A stretch of DNA of 64,000 nt from Anaerovibrio lipolyticus LB2005 (GTDB lineage: Bacteria; Bacillota; Negativicutes; Selenomonadales; Selenomonadaceae). Of this stretch, positions 7,789-17,345 are shown in pieces. The stretch spans positions 225,176 to 289,175 of the forward strand of contig NZ_JHYA01000002.1 of assembly GCF_000621545.1 (NCBI RefSeq), written 5' to 3'. Within the stretch, counting starts at the first letter, position 1. Each line of letters opens with the position of its first letter. The translations under genes were made by a program, and so were the position numbers. Under the pieces are notes generated by a model. That model was given only the letters and a program-made list of their open reading frames with translations, was not told the origin of the DNA and did not search any database.

Positions 7789-8292
7789 TTATTCTATCCT
7801 TACTCTAAATGAAAGAATAGGGTCATTTAAATTGCCTAATATTTCTCCCTCTGGCAGCCATTCCCTGGACCAGCCCTGATTCTTGATGCGTCCCTTGTAG
7901 GAAACGGACCATAAATCGCCTCTCCAGCTACCTAAGGCTATTTGTATACCATCAATAGGCTTGCCATAGATACCGGCTGTGGATCCGTTCATGGCCCAGC
8001 CAGTCCATTCACCATTCTGCACGTGAACACGATACATGACATACATATTTCGCCCTGTGAGAAACTGTACCCGTATGGCATCAATAGTCTGAGTACCGTA
8101 AGGATCTCCGGCGGCTTCACCGTCATTGGCCCGGTCTGACCAGCCGTTTTCCAGAGTGTGTGCATAATACTGAATCAGGGGGCGGTCACCAATATCATCA
8201 AGGTCATTCCAGCCCCATCCCCAAGCAAAACAGCTGGATATAGATAATAGCATAAAGCTGAATGTCAAAAGCAGAATTTTGAATTTATCCAT
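7789..8292 (-). CDS. Secreted ChW-like (hydrophobic-W repeat) protein
   Basis: A 167-residue protein with a signal peptide (hydrophobic core at about 5-17, A-W-G-W after the likely cleavage near residue 23). The mature part is built of three degenerate repeats of the pattern hydrophobic-Y-x-A-H/V-x-x-x-G-W ... D-G/N-G ... A-G-x-x-G ... I-D-A/G-I-x-hydrophobic, which resembles clostridial hydrophobic-W (ChW) repeats. These occur on extracellular proteins and are thought to mediate surface or substrate contacts. An AGGAGAG ribosome-binding site precedes the ATG. It is downstream of the FIST-chemoreceptor gene but separated from it by a terminator. No enzymatic motif is seen. Confidence 0.65.
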   Translation of the reverse strand: MDKFKILLLTFSFMLLSISSCFAWGWGWNDLDDIGDRPLIQYYAHTLENGWSDRANDGEAAGDPYGTQTIDAIRVQFLTGRNMYVMYRVHVQNGEWTGWAMNGSTAGIYGKPIDGIQIALGSWRGDLWSVSYKGRIKNQGWSREWLPEGEILGNLNDPILSFRVRIE

Positions 8293-8322
8293 AATAATCT
8301 CTCCTTTCTATAAGAATATCGA

Positions 8323-8352
8323 AGAAAAATGCCGGCCCCAAAAGGAACCGGC
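8323..8352 (-). terminator. Terminator after the FIST-chemoreceptor gene
   Basis: On the minus strand GCCGGTTCC, loop TTTT, GGGGCCGGC, then ATTTTTCTTC. Confidence 0.8.
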
Positions 8353-8374
8353 AATTTTTTACATTAGAAGTTGA

Positions 8375-10462
8375 TTAAATACCAAGCTCGATGTTGCGGA
8401 TGGTCTCCTGCAGAACCTTGAGTTTTTCGGTAACTGTGGCGTTAACGCTGTCCAAATCATTGATAACCTGAGTGGATTTGGAAATCTGCTCCAGACTGTG
8501 CTGCAGGCTATCGTGAACGGATGCTACCTGTTTGGAGAAGCGCTGATCAAACTCATCAATTTTGGCTTCAAATTCCTTGTTCTTTGCCAAAATGGTATCG
8601 ATGGCCTTAACATCGTTTACCAGAGTGTTAATGGCTTCATCGGAGCTTTGAACACTCTCCTGGGTACTCTTGGACAGCTTACCAACCTCTTGGGCTACAA
8701 CAGCGAAGCCACGGCCATGTTCACCGGCACGGGCGGCCTCGATGGCGGCGTTGAGAGCCAGCAGATTAATCTGGGAAGAAATATCTGTAATAATCTGCAT
8801 TACATCATTTATCTTTTCAGTGCTGGAGCTTAGGAGCTTCAGCTTTGGCGTAATCTCTGAATTGCGTTCCAGCAGCTGTGAGAAGTAGGAGCCCTGCTCA
8901 TCGATACCGCCGGAAAGCTCCTGCATGGAATCCTTAACCGCATCAACGTCCTTGGACATCTGGGAAATGGTACGGATAATGGATGGCAGGCTCTGCTGAT
9001 ATTCGTCAAAGAGGTCAAGCACCTGATCCTTCAGTACACCTACACGTTGCTGACGGGCGATTACACGGGTGAGGAAGAATTCCTGACAAGCCGCATAATG
9101 ACCAGCAAAATAATCCAGATACTGATCGTGGAAGGAAGTGCCATTTGGTTCATAGTAGAAGAAAATAGCTGTCAATGTTTCGTTCATGTGCAGACCACTG
9201 ATTTCACCAAAGCTGGAGAAACCAGCCACAGGATATTCGTTGAACATATCAATGTGCTTGATTTCTTCAGGATAACCTAGACGGCGGAGTATGCAGTCAT
9301 TTAAGATAGCGCCAATTGGAGCAGGCTTGCCCTGATTAAACTCTCTCACAGCGTTTTTGAGGTCATTTTCCAGTCCTACGCGTTTCATAAGGTAGAGGCG
9401 CTCGCCGGACTCAATATCGCAGAAGAAATTAATGCGGTAGTTGCTTTCATCAATGCTGGAAATGGAACGGATAAAGTTTTCACCTTTTATATCGGTGGCG
9501 AAGGTGTATTCCTGCATCTTTGCGTTAAGCTCAGAGACACTGGAGCATCCCAGCTCTCTCTTAAGGGCATCAATGAATGGAACAGCATCGCCGTTGGTGT
9601 CTTCTACAGTGGAAATGTAACGCAGAGCGGAGTTGGCATTTACTACGTCGAAGTATTTGCCTACCCTTTCAACGGCCTGAGTCTTTAAAATACCATAGCG
9701 ATAGTTCTTGGATGTGTGAACGATAACAGCCACAGCAACATTTTCCAGAACCTGGCTGTCGTTGTAGATATAAGTATGCTGGAAATCCAACAGACCGGCG
9801 GAGCTGCCGCCGATAAACGGAATAGGGAACATACCATTCTGGTAGAATGCCTGCATAACGAAGGATTCGCAGTTGGAAAGACCATCGATATATAATAAAC
9901 CAAAGGTATGGTTAACATTCATGCGGAATGGAATCTTATGTTTATCAATTTCCTGCTGCATTCTTCTAACACGATCTTCAACGCTCATGTCAACGCGACC
10001 TTGACGCAGATCATCATTAGGCAGTTTGATGGTCATGATGTACATGTTGTCGATCATGCGGCGGGAAAATACTTGAAGTAAAACCTTGCGACGATTGTCT
10101 GGTGCTTCGCAATATAATGTACGGCTGCTAGCATGTCTGCACAGCTCACCGGAGGTGGTTAACAAAATCAGCTTGGCATTTGGAGGCAATACGGCCTTTA
10201 TGCTGGAAGCGACATCATTCATGTCGTTGTCTGGGGAAACATAGCCGATAACCAGTGCAGGCCCTTCGGCAACGTCAAAGAGGGGAGTTAATGCTGAAGA
10301 ATTCAGCTCGCTGGTGGACAGATAAGCCACCTTGGTATCTGGGGTGGATGCAGCACTGGCAGTAGGTGTAGCTGCCGGACGAACAGCCTTAGGGGCTATC
10401 CGTTCTGCTGGTGATGGTGCGGCAGCTTTGGGTTGATTTGATTTGAATAAACTATCGAACAT
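8375..10462 (-). CDS. Soluble chemoreceptor with N-terminal FIST sensor domains
   Basis: A 695-residue fusion with no transmembrane segment, so it should be cytoplasmic. Residues 1-45 are a Pro/Ala-rich linker. About 50-250 match FIST_N, including the F-G-L-L-Y-I-D-G-L segment and [14 protein letters not shown] follows to about 430, ending near A-G-F-S-S-F-G-E-I. The last 250 residues are a methyl-accepting signalling domain whose hairpin tip reads [25 protein letters not shown] domains are proposed sensors of small ligands such as amino acids. The protein probably feeds CheA/CheW with an intracellular signal. A second FIST protein lies at 36908. Confidence 0.88.
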   Translation of the reverse strand: MFDSLFKSNQPKAAAPSPAERIAPKAVRPAATPTASAASTPDTKVAYLSTSELNSSALTPLFDVAEGPALVIGYVSPDNDMNDVASSIKAVLPPNAKLILLTTSGELCRHASSRTLYCEAPDNRRKVLLQVFSRRMIDNMYIMTIKLPNDDLRQGRVDMSVEDRVRRMQQEIDKHKIPFRMNVNHTFGLLYIDGLSNCESFVMQAFYQNGMFPIPFIGGSSAGLLDFQHTYIYNDSQVLENVAVAVIVHTSKNYRYGILKTQAVERVGKYFDVVNANSALRYISTVEDTNGDAVPFIDALKRELGCSSVSELNAKMQEYTFATDIKGENFIRSISSIDESNYRINFFCDIESGERLYLMKRVGLENDLKNAVREFNQGKPAPIGAILNDCILRRLGYPEEIKHIDMFNEYPVAGFSSFGEISGLHMNETLTAIFFYYEPNGTSFHDQYLDYFAGHYAACQEFFLTRVIARQQRVGVLKDQVLDLFDEYQQSLPSIIRTISQMSKDVDAVKDSMQELSGGIDEQGSYFSQLLERNSEITPKLKLLSSSTEKINDVMQIITDISSQINLLALNAAIEAARAGEHGRGFAVVAQEVGKLSKSTQESVQSSDEAINTLVNDVKAIDTILAKNKEFEAKIDEFDQRFSKQVASVHDSLQHSLEQISKSTQVINDLDSVNATVTEKLKVLQETIRNIELGI

Positions 10463-10715
10463 AATCTGTGACCTCCTATATAAAGTCCTTTTACGTTAGT
10501 AACACAATCACTGTACATTGTTAAAATTCGTTATTGATAAATAATTTCCTGCTTTAAAAGAAAAATAATACTCAATTTAAAGAAATTATCTATAGAAATA
10601 TTTCGCAGATAAAAGCAGGAATATGCCAATAAATGTAGAAAAAATAATTTGTAAAGTGGCTAAAATTACATAGCAAATATGTAGTTTGATAACTAAAAGA
10701 AAGGATGGAGTTATT

Positions 10716-12764
10716 ATGTCGAATAACAACATTTCAAATCAGGGGAATGTCCGTACTGTAAAGACGGAAATCCTGATGTATGTGTTGCCTATTGTAATAA
10801 TAGGCCTGGTGATTATGTCTGGAATAATCTTCAAGTATGTGGGAAGTACCTTTGAGGATCAGCTGACACGCAGCTCTCTGAACAATGCTCAGGAGGTCTC
10901 CGATGGTGTATCTGCATGGCTGGAGACGCGTATGTTGGAGACCCAGAATGCTGCAAATATTCCTTCTGCAAAGGTGCTGAAGGATAATCCAGCGGGGATG
11001 AATGAGAACAATAAATATCGTCTTGCTCTCATGAACAAGATTTATCCGGGGGTTTATGACTCCGTCAGCTGGGGTCCCTTTGATGGCTCTGGCGTATTGT
11101 ATGGTGAGACAAAGTCCGGCTTCAAGGAAATGCATAATGCAGATAAGGCTTGGTACAAGGAAACCATGACTGGTGCCAAGGATTCCTTTATGGCATCCCC
11201 TGTAATTTCCCAGGCCACTGGTAAGATTATTGTGAATTCCATTGCTTTGGCAAAGGACAATAATGGACAGAATGTAGGTATGGTATTGGCTGCTATCTAT
11301 GTTGATGCAGTTATGGAGAAGGTAAGTGACTTTAAGCTTGGTGAAAAGGGCTACAGCCTTTTGGTTTCCAAGGAGGGAACTTACATTGTAAATCCTGATG
11401 AAGAAGCCATCATGAAGAAAAAGATTTCTGAGGACAGTGATCCTGAAATCAAGACTTTGGGTGAAAAGATGCTTTCCGGTGATGCCGGTGTCTATAAGTT
11501 TACCAATAAAGATGGCGACGATATGATTGCCTTCTATAACCCAATTAAGGCTACTGGCTGGGGTATGGCTACCATTGCATATCAGGATGAGCTGTTTGCC
11601 CCTGTAGGCAATGTACTTAAAATCATGGTAGGAATAAGCCTGCTTCTTATAGTTTTGATTTCCTTGGGAGTTCTTGTTACTGTGAATAAAGCCATGGCAC
11701 CTCTTGCAGTTATGATGGATGAAATGCATCTTTTGGCAGCAGGTGATTTCCGTAATCGTCCAAGCCGTATTACCTCCAATAATGAGTTGGGAGCTTTGGC
11801 TGCGGCGGTTCGTGAAATGCGTCAGGGTGTAAGCAATGTTATGAAGCAGGTTAGCGGTTCCTCTGATAGTCTGGCTGCAGCCGCTGAGGAGCTGAATGCC
11901 ACCACTGAGCAGTCTGCACAGGCCTCCAACCAGGTGGCAAATTCCATTGTAAATGTTGCCCAAGGTACTAATGAACAGCTGGAAGCAGTTAGCTCCACTG
12001 GAACGGCCATCGAGGAATTGAACGACACCATTCAGACAGTTGCCGGTGAAGCCGATGCAGCAGCAGCCCATGGCCGTGAAGCCGCAGAGGTAGCCCGTGA
12101 TGGAGGCAAGACTCTGGAGCAGGCCATTGGACAGATTAAGCGCATAGAGCAGAGCACCAATGAGTCTACAGAAGTGGTTACTGCATTGGGTGAGCGCTCT
12201 GCAGAAATTGGTCAGATCGTGGATACCATTTCAAATATCTCTGCACAGACAAACCTGTTGGCCCTAAATGCAGCTATTGAGGCTGCCCGTGCTGGTGAGC
12301 ATGGAAGAGGCTTTGCCGTAGTAGCAGATGAGGTTCGTAAGCTGGCTGAGTCCTCTCAGGAGGCAGCTAACCAGATTGCTGATCTTATTCAGCAGACCCG
12401 CAAGGATACCGACAATGCCGTTGCTGGTATGCAGGCGGGCAGCGAGGAGGTTCGTGTTGGTACTCAGAATATTATCAGCATGGGTGAGAGCTTCCGCAAG
12501 ATTATTGAAATCGTTGAGACAGTTTCCGGTCAGGTTCAGCATATTTCCTCCGCTATCAGTGGCATGGCTGCCAACGGAGAGGAAGTTATGGGGCATATTA
12601 GAACCATTGGTGATGCCAGCAGAAAGGCAGCTGAGGAAGCTGAGACCGTATCTGCCGCAACAGAGGAGCAGAGTGCCAGCGTAATGGAGATTTCCAATGC
12701 GTCCGATAGCCTTTCCAAGATGGCAATGGAGCTGCAGAATGAAATCAGCAAGTTTAAGCTATAA
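10716..12764 (+). CDS. Methyl-accepting chemotaxis protein with dCache sensor
   Basis: A 682-residue membrane receptor: transmembrane segment at about 20-43, a periplasmic double-Cache domain at about 45-300 (includes S-W-G-P-F and the W-Y-K-E region), a second transmembrane segment at about 302-325, HAMP to about 378, then the signalling domain. The tip reads [25 protein letters not shown]. It should sense an extracellular small molecule and control CheA. The ATG at 10716 has GGATGGAG at 10703-10710; an upstream in-frame start at 10686 has none. It is divergent from the FIST receptor. Confidence 0.94.
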   Translation: MSNNNISNQGNVRTVKTEILMYVLPIVIIGLVIMSGIIFKYVGSTFEDQLTRSSLNNAQEVSDGVSAWLETRMLETQNAANIPSAKVLKDNPAGMNENNKYRLALMNKIYPGVYDSVSWGPFDGSGVLYGETKSGFKEMHNADKAWYKETMTGAKDSFMASPVISQATGKIIVNSIALAKDNNGQNVGMVLAAIYVDAVMEKVSDFKLGEKGYSLLVSKEGTYIVNPDEEAIMKKKISEDSDPEIKTLGEKMLSGDAGVYKFTNKDGDDMIAFYNPIKATGWGMATIAYQDELFAPVGNVLKIMVGISLLLIVLISLGVLVTVNKAMAPLAVMMDEMHLLAAGDFRNRPSRITSNNELGALAAAVREMRQGVSNVMKQVSGSSDSLAAAAEELNATTEQSAQASNQVANSIVNVAQGTNEQLEAVSSTGTAIEELNDTIQTVAGEADAAAAHGREAAEVARDGGKTLEQAIGQIKRIEQSTNESTEVVTALGERSAEIGQIVDTISNISAQTNLLALNAAIEAARAGEHGRGFAVVADEVRKLAESSQEAANQIADLIQQTRKDTDNAVAGMQAGSEEVRVGTQNIISMGESFRKIIEIVETVSGQVQHISSAISGMAANGEEVMGHIRTIGDASRKAAEEAETVSAATEEQSASVMEISNASDSLSKMAMELQNEISKFKL

Positions 12765-12804
12765 TTATACGAGTGTATTGTGTGTGTAAAATATTATAGG
12801 ATCG

Positions 12805-12833
12805 GGCCTTCCCTGCGGGGAAGGCCTTTTTTT
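12805..12833 (+). terminator. Terminator after the dCache receptor gene
   Basis: GGCCTTCCC, loop TGC, GGGGAAGGCC, then seven T. Confidence 0.92.
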
Positions 12834-12904
12834 GTGGACAATTATACGAACATATGTTAGAATAAACACAGCAAACATCCATGAAAGTGTGAAAGAGGCA
12901 AAAT

Positions 12905-13456
12905 ATGGCAACAATAGATAATGGGAGAGAGGAACAAGGGGAAATCATCATTTATCAGACCGATGATGGCAGAACGAAGATAGATGTTCGGTTTGAAAAT
13001 GATACTGTTTGGCTTACGCTTAATCAAATGACAGAACTATTTGGTCGTGATAAGTCAACTATCTCACGCCACATAAAAAATATTTTTTCTGAAGGGGAAT
13101 TAGTGCGTGAGGCAGTTGTTGCAAAAAATGCAACAACTGCCTCTGATGGCAAAAATTATCAGGTTGAGTTTTTTAATCTAGATGTTATTATTTCCGTAGG
13201 CTATCGTGTCAAGTCCCTTCGTGGAACTCAGTTCCGCCGCTGGGCAACGGAACGGCTGAAGGAATACATCATCAAGGGCTTTACGATGGATGATGAGCGG
13301 TTGAAAAAAGTCGGGGGCGGCAATTACTGGAAAGAGCTTCTTGACCGTATTCGTGACATACGATCATCGGAGAAAATGCTTTATCGTCAGGTGTTGGATT
13401 TTGGTTATTTTGATATTGCTGAAATCCTACAGAATTTGGTGAGCCGAACTTCGTAG
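12905..13456 (+). pseudogene. RhuM-family protein, C-terminally truncated
   Basis: The 183 codons match the start of RhuM-family proteins: a W-L-T-L-N-Q-M-T-E-L-F-G-R-D-K-S DNA-binding-like motif, then R-G-T-Q-F-R-R-W-A-T-E-R-L-K-E-Y, then Y-W-K-E-L-L-D-R-I-R-D-I-R-S-S-E-K-M-L-Y-R-Q-V-L-D. Family members continue for roughly another 150 residues after this last block, but here it ends in an unrelated 18-residue tail and a stop. None of the three forward frames after 13400 restores the missing part, so this looks like a recombination or deletion junction near 13396. RhuM proteins are found in pathogenicity and defence islands; their function is not settled. Confidence 0.7.
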
Positions 13457-13470
13457 TTAAGGTCACCATT

Positions 13471-13755
13471 ATGTTAAAGAATAGATATGCGCAAGAGGAT
13501 AGAGAAATTATCATGGAGATCAAGTATAGAGATTTATGCTATGCTACCTCAAAATGTTTTACTGAGTGTCTTAAAAAGTATGGATTCATGGGATTTAGTT
13601 CCGGTTCTTATGGTGATGAAATAAATATAAGACAGTTGCTAATAATAAAAGCATTTGCCCTGGGATTGATTGGGAATGAGAATGGCTTGAATGTAAATAA
13701 CCACTATGATTTTTCATTTGAGGAAGAAATGGAGATTTTAGCAGTGGATATGTAA
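13471..13755 (+). CDS. Small protein of unknown function
   Basis: Up to 94 residues, with alternative starts at 13471 or 13513 (the second gives 80 residues and has AGAGGAT about 13 bases upstream). I do not recognise a family. The middle is a hydrophobic I-I-K-A-F-A-L-G-L-I-G segment and the end is acidic (F-E-E-E-M-E-I-L-A-V-D-M). It lies between the RhuM remnant and an AAA ATPase in an AT-rich patch. A partner role with the ATPase (60-base gap, same strand) is possible but unsupported. Confidence 0.5.
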   Translation: MLKNRYAQEDREIIMEIKYRDLCYATSKCFTECLKKYGFMGFSSGSYGDEINIRQLLIIKAFALGLIGNENGLNVNNHYDFSFEEEMEILAVDM

Positions 13756-13815
13756 TGGGTTCAGGTTTGCTACTTATGCACACATCGTGGTTTCATTTTT
13801 AGGGGATTAAGCAAT

Positions 13816-14541
13816 ATGAATAGTTCATTGTTTATTAGTAAGTTGATTATTGATTGGGATAAAATAGACGGCCATAGCTATTTGAGGAATATACCAGCAA
13901 TAGATTCTATTGATGAGCTGGAATTTCATGCACCAATTACTTTGTTCGCTGGAGAAAATGGCATGGGTAAATCAACGCTGTTAGAAGCAATGGCTGTGGC
14001 ATCAGGGTTTAACCCGGAGGGCGGCACGAAAAATTATGCTTTTTCAACCTATGATTCCCATTCTGATTTGTGTGATGCCATACGTTTAATAAAAAGTGCA
14101 AGGAGAAATCAATGGGGATATTTTCTGCGTGCCGAGAGTTTTTATAATGTGGCTACTAAGGAAGATGAATATAGCAAAATTGGCGGCGTACCTGAGCATT
14201 TTCACGAAATGTCTCATGGTGAGAGCTTTTTTAGGATTGCTGATAGCCAGTTCAAAGAGAATGGTCTTTATTTTCTTGATGAGCCAGAGGCAGCATTATC
14301 CCCACAGAGACAGCTTGCTTTGCTCAGAAAAATATACTTTAGCGTTAAGGATGGGGCACAGTTTTTCATCGTTACCCATTCTCCAATCTTATTAGGGATA
14401 CCTTATTCAGAAATACTTGTCTTTGATGAAAAGGGCGTTCATATTTCTTCCTATGAGGAGACAGATAGCTATCAGGTTACTTCACTTTTTATAAACCGGA
14501 GAGAGTATATGTTGGAACAGCTATTGGAAGACGAAAAATAG
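13816..14541 (+). CDS. AAA/ABC-type ATPase of the AAA15/AAA21 group
   Basis: A 241-residue soluble ATPase. Walker A is G-E-N-G-M-G-K-S-T at about residues 48-56, an ABC-like signature reads M-S-H-G-E-S-F at about 134, Walker B is Y-F-L-D-E-P-E-A-A-L-S-P at about 155, and a switch histidine lies in I-V-T-H-S-P-I-L-L. This layout is that of small stand-alone SMC/Rad50-like predicted ATPases without a coiled coil or nuclease (TOPRIM) domain. Such genes often sit in accessory or defence contexts; here no nuclease partner is adjacent. It ends the small patch after the RhuM remnant. Confidence 0.8.
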   Translation: MNSSLFISKLIIDWDKIDGHSYLRNIPAIDSIDELEFHAPITLFAGENGMGKSTLLEAMAVASGFNPEGGTKNYAFSTYDSHSDLCDAIRLIKSARRNQWGYFLRAESFYNVATKEDEYSKIGGVPEHFHEMSHGESFFRIADSQFKENGLYFLDEPEAALSPQRQLALLRKIYFSVKDGAQFFIVTHSPILLGIPYSEILVFDEKGVHISSYEETDSYQVTSLFINRREYMLEQLLEDEK

Positions 14542-14547
14542 TAATTA

Positions 14548-14622
14548 AATAACCATATCCTGTGGTATAAATAAATTCATATCCACCAGTTGCTAAAAGG
14601 AACTGGTGGTATGGTTATTTTT
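14548..14622 (+). terminator. Terminator after the AAA ATPase gene
   Basis: CCACCAGTT and AACTGGTGG form the inner stem, and ATAACCATA with TATGGTTAT form an outer stem, followed by a run of T. Confidence 0.85.
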
Positions 14623-14651
14623 TTTAAAATGTATGTGATTATATAGGGTTG

Positions 14652-14676
14652 GCCTTCCCTTCGGGGAGGGCTTTTT
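14652..14676 (+). terminator. Second hairpin terminator, GC-rich
   Basis: GCCTTCCC, loop TTC, GGGGAGGGC, then TTTTTCTTTT. Its stem resembles that of the terminator at 12805. Confidence 0.8.
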
Positions 14677-14779
14677 CTTTTGCCATGTTCTGTACGGTAA
14701 GGAGTCAGTCTTGAATTAGTATGCTATACTGATAGAAATGCGTTTAATAATGTGTAAAAAATGAAAAGGATTTGAAGGC

Positions 14780-15478
14780 ATGGCTGATATTATAGAAACA
14801 AAAATAATAGGAAGAATTCATACGGATTTTCCAACCAAGTTTGGCATTCCCCGGCAGAGTGGGGTGGTGAAGGAGCTGAAGGGACGTATTGTTTTCGAGC
14901 CGGAATATCGTAATGAGGATGCTCTCAGAGGTATAGAAGGCTTTTCACATTTGTGGCTTATCTGGCAATTTTCCGAAAATGTTCGTGAGGGGTGGTCCCC
15001 AACGGTCAGACCACCAATTTTAGGAGGTAATACACGGGTAGGAGTGTTTGCCACCAGGTCACCATTTCGCCCTAATCCTATTGGTTTATCATCAGTGAAG
15101 CTGGAAGGGGTGGAGGTAGATCCCCATGATGGTACGGTCCTCGTAGTTAGTGGTGCAGATCTTATGGATGGCACACCAATTCTTGATATAAAGCCCTATA
15201 TTCCCTATGCGGATAGTCACCCAGAGGCTACTGAGGGCTTTAGAAGTGGTGGGTGGAACCGAATGCTGGAGGTGGATTTCCCTCCGGAACTGCTGGCAAA
15301 GGTTCCGGAAAAACAGCATAAGTCCCTGATAGAGGTATTGGCCAATGACCCAAGACCGTCTTATCATCACGATCCCGATCGTGTTTACGGAATGCCCTTT
15401 GGGAATGTGGAGGTCAAATTCTCTGTAAATGAAAGGGAACTCAAAGTGGTAGCTGTTTACGATTTACGTAACAATTAA
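14780..15478 (+). CDS. trmO: tRNA (N6-threonylcarbamoyladenosine37-N6)-methyltransferase TrmO
   Basis: A 232-residue TsaA/YaeB-family protein that methylates t6A at position 37 of certain tRNAs, using S-adenosylmethionine. The beta-barrel core is visible: I-G-R-I-H-T-D-F, the F-S-H-L-W-L-I-W-Q-F block, then R-V-G-V-F-A-T-R-S-P-F-R-P-N-P-I-G-L-S (residues about 86-104), which is the family signature. The C-terminal half ends in a small domain with D-P-D-R-V-Y-G. It stands alone between a terminator and the MarR operator region. Confidence 0.88.
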   Translation: MADIIETKIIGRIHTDFPTKFGIPRQSGVVKELKGRIVFEPEYRNEDALRGIEGFSHLWLIWQFSENVREGWSPTVRPPILGGNTRVGVFATRSPFRPNPIGLSSVKLEGVEVDPHDGTVLVVSGADLMDGTPILDIKPYIPYADSHPEATEGFRSGGWNRMLEVDFPPELLAKVPEKQHKSLIEVLANDPRPSYHHDPDRVYGMPFGNVEVKFSVNERELKVVAVYDLRNN

Positions 15479-15488
15479 TAATATCTTG

Positions 15489-15517
15489 TTGACAATAATA
15501 CGTTAGCGTACTAATAT
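15489..15517 (+). promoter_or_regulatory. Promoter of the marR-MFS operon
   Basis: TTGACA at 15489-15494, 17-base spacer, TAATAT at 15512-15517. Confidence 0.85.
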
Positions 15518-15535
15518 AAAGTACGTTAACGTATT
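15497..15535. promoter_or_regulatory. MarR operator palindrome
   Basis: Left arm AATACGTTAGCGTAC (15497-15511) and right arm GTACGTTAACGTATT (15521-15535) match as an inverted repeat at 14 of 15 positions. The centre lies on the -10 box, so a bound dimer would block the promoter. Confidence 0.8.
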
Positions 15536-15591
15536 ATTTTTATGAGATCATCATGAAAGTTCGATAAATACAAAAAGAAGGTGAAATCACG

Positions 15592-16014
15592 ATGCAGATA
15601 GATGATACATTGGGCTATCTGTTATGTCGAACGGCCAGAAAGGTTCATCGCCATACCGAGAAAATATTCAGCCCATACGGACTGACTGTAGAGCAATGGG
15701 TGGCTATGAAGATATTAGCTGAGCATCCGGATATCAGCCAAAAAGAATTATCCGGACAAATGCAACGAGATCCCAATACAGTGAAGGCGATTGTGGATAG
15801 ATTGCTTAAGAAGGATTATGTAAAAAGGGAGCCAAATCAAGTTGACCGACGTGCCTTTCTCTTGCAGCTGACCATGTCTGGTAAGGAGCTTGTGGATAAG
15901 CTGGCTGAGGAAGATGAACGGGAAAACCGGCAATTAGAGCTGGGGCTGGGTGAGGCTGATACAGTAAATATGAAGAAAATGTTACTAAAAATAGAGGAAA
16001 TGATCAGGGAATGA
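15592..16014 (+). CDS. MarR-family transcriptional regulator
   Basis: A 140-residue winged-helix dimer protein. The helix-turn-helix reads I-S-Q-K-E-L-S-G-Q-M-Q-R-D-P-N-T-V-K-A (residues about 47-65) and the wing D-R-R-A-F-L-L-Q-L-T. It overlaps the MFS transporter gene by four bases, so both are cotranslated, and the only palindrome in front covers the promoter -10 box. This indicates autorepression relieved by a compound that the transporter exports. The inducer cannot be read from sequence. Confidence 0.92.
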   Translation: MQIDDTLGYLLCRTARKVHRHTEKIFSPYGLTVEQWVAMKILAEHPDISQKELSGQMQRDPNTVKAIVDRLLKKDYVKREPNQVDRRAFLLQLTMSGKELVDKLAEEDERENRQLELGLGEADTVNMKKMLLKIEEMIRE

Positions 16015-17204
16015 ACAAACTTTGGACAACGGAATTTATTAGTATGGGCGGCTGTAACTTTCTGGTATTTATGAGCCAGTATATTATGATTGCAGCCTTG
16101 CCAATTTTTATTATGGATGATTTGCAGGGTGGGGAACTGGAAGCCGGAATGGCCATGACTTTTTTCCAGATTGGAACTGTGGCCTGCCGTCCATTGGCTG
16201 GAAAACTTATCGACAGCGTGAATAAGCGAACATTGATGTTGGTGGCGACACTCTGTTTTGGGCTTATTATGCTTGGGTTCAACTTTTTTCAGACCCTTAC
16301 AGGGCTTTATAGCTTGCGCCTGTTTCATGGTGTGATTTTTGCTATTGCAACTACGGCAGCTGCTGCTATGGCCGCAATGGTATTACCTGCAGAGCGCAAG
16401 GGTGAGGGTATTGGTTATTTTGCCTTGACCACAAATTTGGCTATGGTTGTAGGTCCTTTGCTGGGATTGGTAATAATCGGCAGCTGGGGAGCTGAGATGT
16501 TTTTCCCATTCATGGTGATGTTGGCATTATTTACCTTTGTTGTGGCAAATCATCGTAGACTTCCTGATGCAGTTATTTTGCCTGCTAAAAAGCAGCGCCA
16601 TGTCATCTCCATCAGTGATTTTATTGAACGCAGGTCTGTGGCTATGTCTTCCATTGGTGGCCTGGTATTCTTTGCTTACGGTGGCGTATTGACATTTATT
16701 CCCCTTTATGCGAAATCCTTGGGTCTGCAGCAGGAAACCAGTATGTTCTTTGCCGTATTTGCCACTGTTATTGTGCTGACCCGTCCTATCGTTGGAAAAA
16801 TATTTGATACCAAGGGACCGGATTATACAATTTATCCTGGTTTTCTGTGTTTCGCTTTGGGAATGGTTGTTTTTGGTCAGATTTCCACCATGCTGGGGCT
16901 TTTAGTGTCAGCTGCAATATTGGGCATAGGCTTTGGCGCTTTGAGCCCGGCTTTTCAGACATTGGCTATCCAAAGTGCACCGATGGAGCGTAGCGGTGTG
17001 GCTACAGCTACCTATTTCTGGTCCCTGGATATTTGTGTCGGACTGGCAGCTGGCCTTTTGGGGATAGTCGCAGCTGGCTATGGCTATACCTTTATGTATA
17101 GTGTGGTTTGCACTGGTGTTATTGTAGCAGCAGCTGTGTGTTATTTTGTTTGGAACAAGTATCAGCAAGGATACATTGTTATGATGCACAAAACATGTGA
17201 ATAA
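16011..17204 (+). CDS. MFS transporter, probable drug/metabolite exporter
   Basis: A 397-residue, 12-helix major facilitator. Cytoplasmic loop 2-3 carries R-P-L-A-G-K-L-I-D (residues about 64-72), the conserved MFS motif A region, and the same motif is repeated in the second half as R-P-I-V-G-K-I-F-D. The ATGA overlap with the MarR gene and their shared operator point to efflux of a toxic compound sensed by MarR. Substrate is unknown; the family label is secure. Confidence 0.88.
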   Translation: MNKLWTTEFISMGGCNFLVFMSQYIMIAALPIFIMDDLQGGELEAGMAMTFFQIGTVACRPLAGKLIDSVNKRTLMLVATLCFGLIMLGFNFFQTLTGLYSLRLFHGVIFAIATTAAAAMAAMVLPAERKGEGIGYFALTTNLAMVVGPLLGLVIIGSWGAEMFFPFMVMLALFTFVVANHRRLPDAVILPAKKQRHVISISDFIERRSVAMSSIGGLVFFAYGGVLTFIPLYAKSLGLQQETSMFFAVFATVIVLTRPIVGKIFDTKGPDYTIYPGFLCFALGMVVFGQISTMLGLLVSAAILGIGFGALSPAFQTLAIQSAPMERSGVATATYFWSLDICVGLAAGLLGIVAAGYGYTFMYSVVCTGVIVAAAVCYFVWNKYQQGYIVMMHKTCE

Positions 17205-17278
17205 AGGATATCGATGACAGTAATAAATGTCTGTTACCAATAGACATTACACTTTTGTGTACATTTTATTCCATTTCT

Positions 17279-17307
17279 TTGACATCCCTGTTTCTCAGTG
17301 GTAACAT
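17279..17307 (+). promoter_or_regulatory. brnQ promoter
   Basis: TTGACA at 17279-17284, 17-base spacer, TAACAT at 17302-17307. Confidence 0.65.
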
Positions 17308-17345
17308 TTTATTTGCTGTGATTATAAATATGAGGGGCGTTTAAT

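Noticed and set aside
10734..12071. Long minus-strand open frame of 445 codons
   Set aside because: It lies wholly inside the dCache chemoreceptor gene, has no ribosome-binding site and no family resemblance; an antisense shadow.
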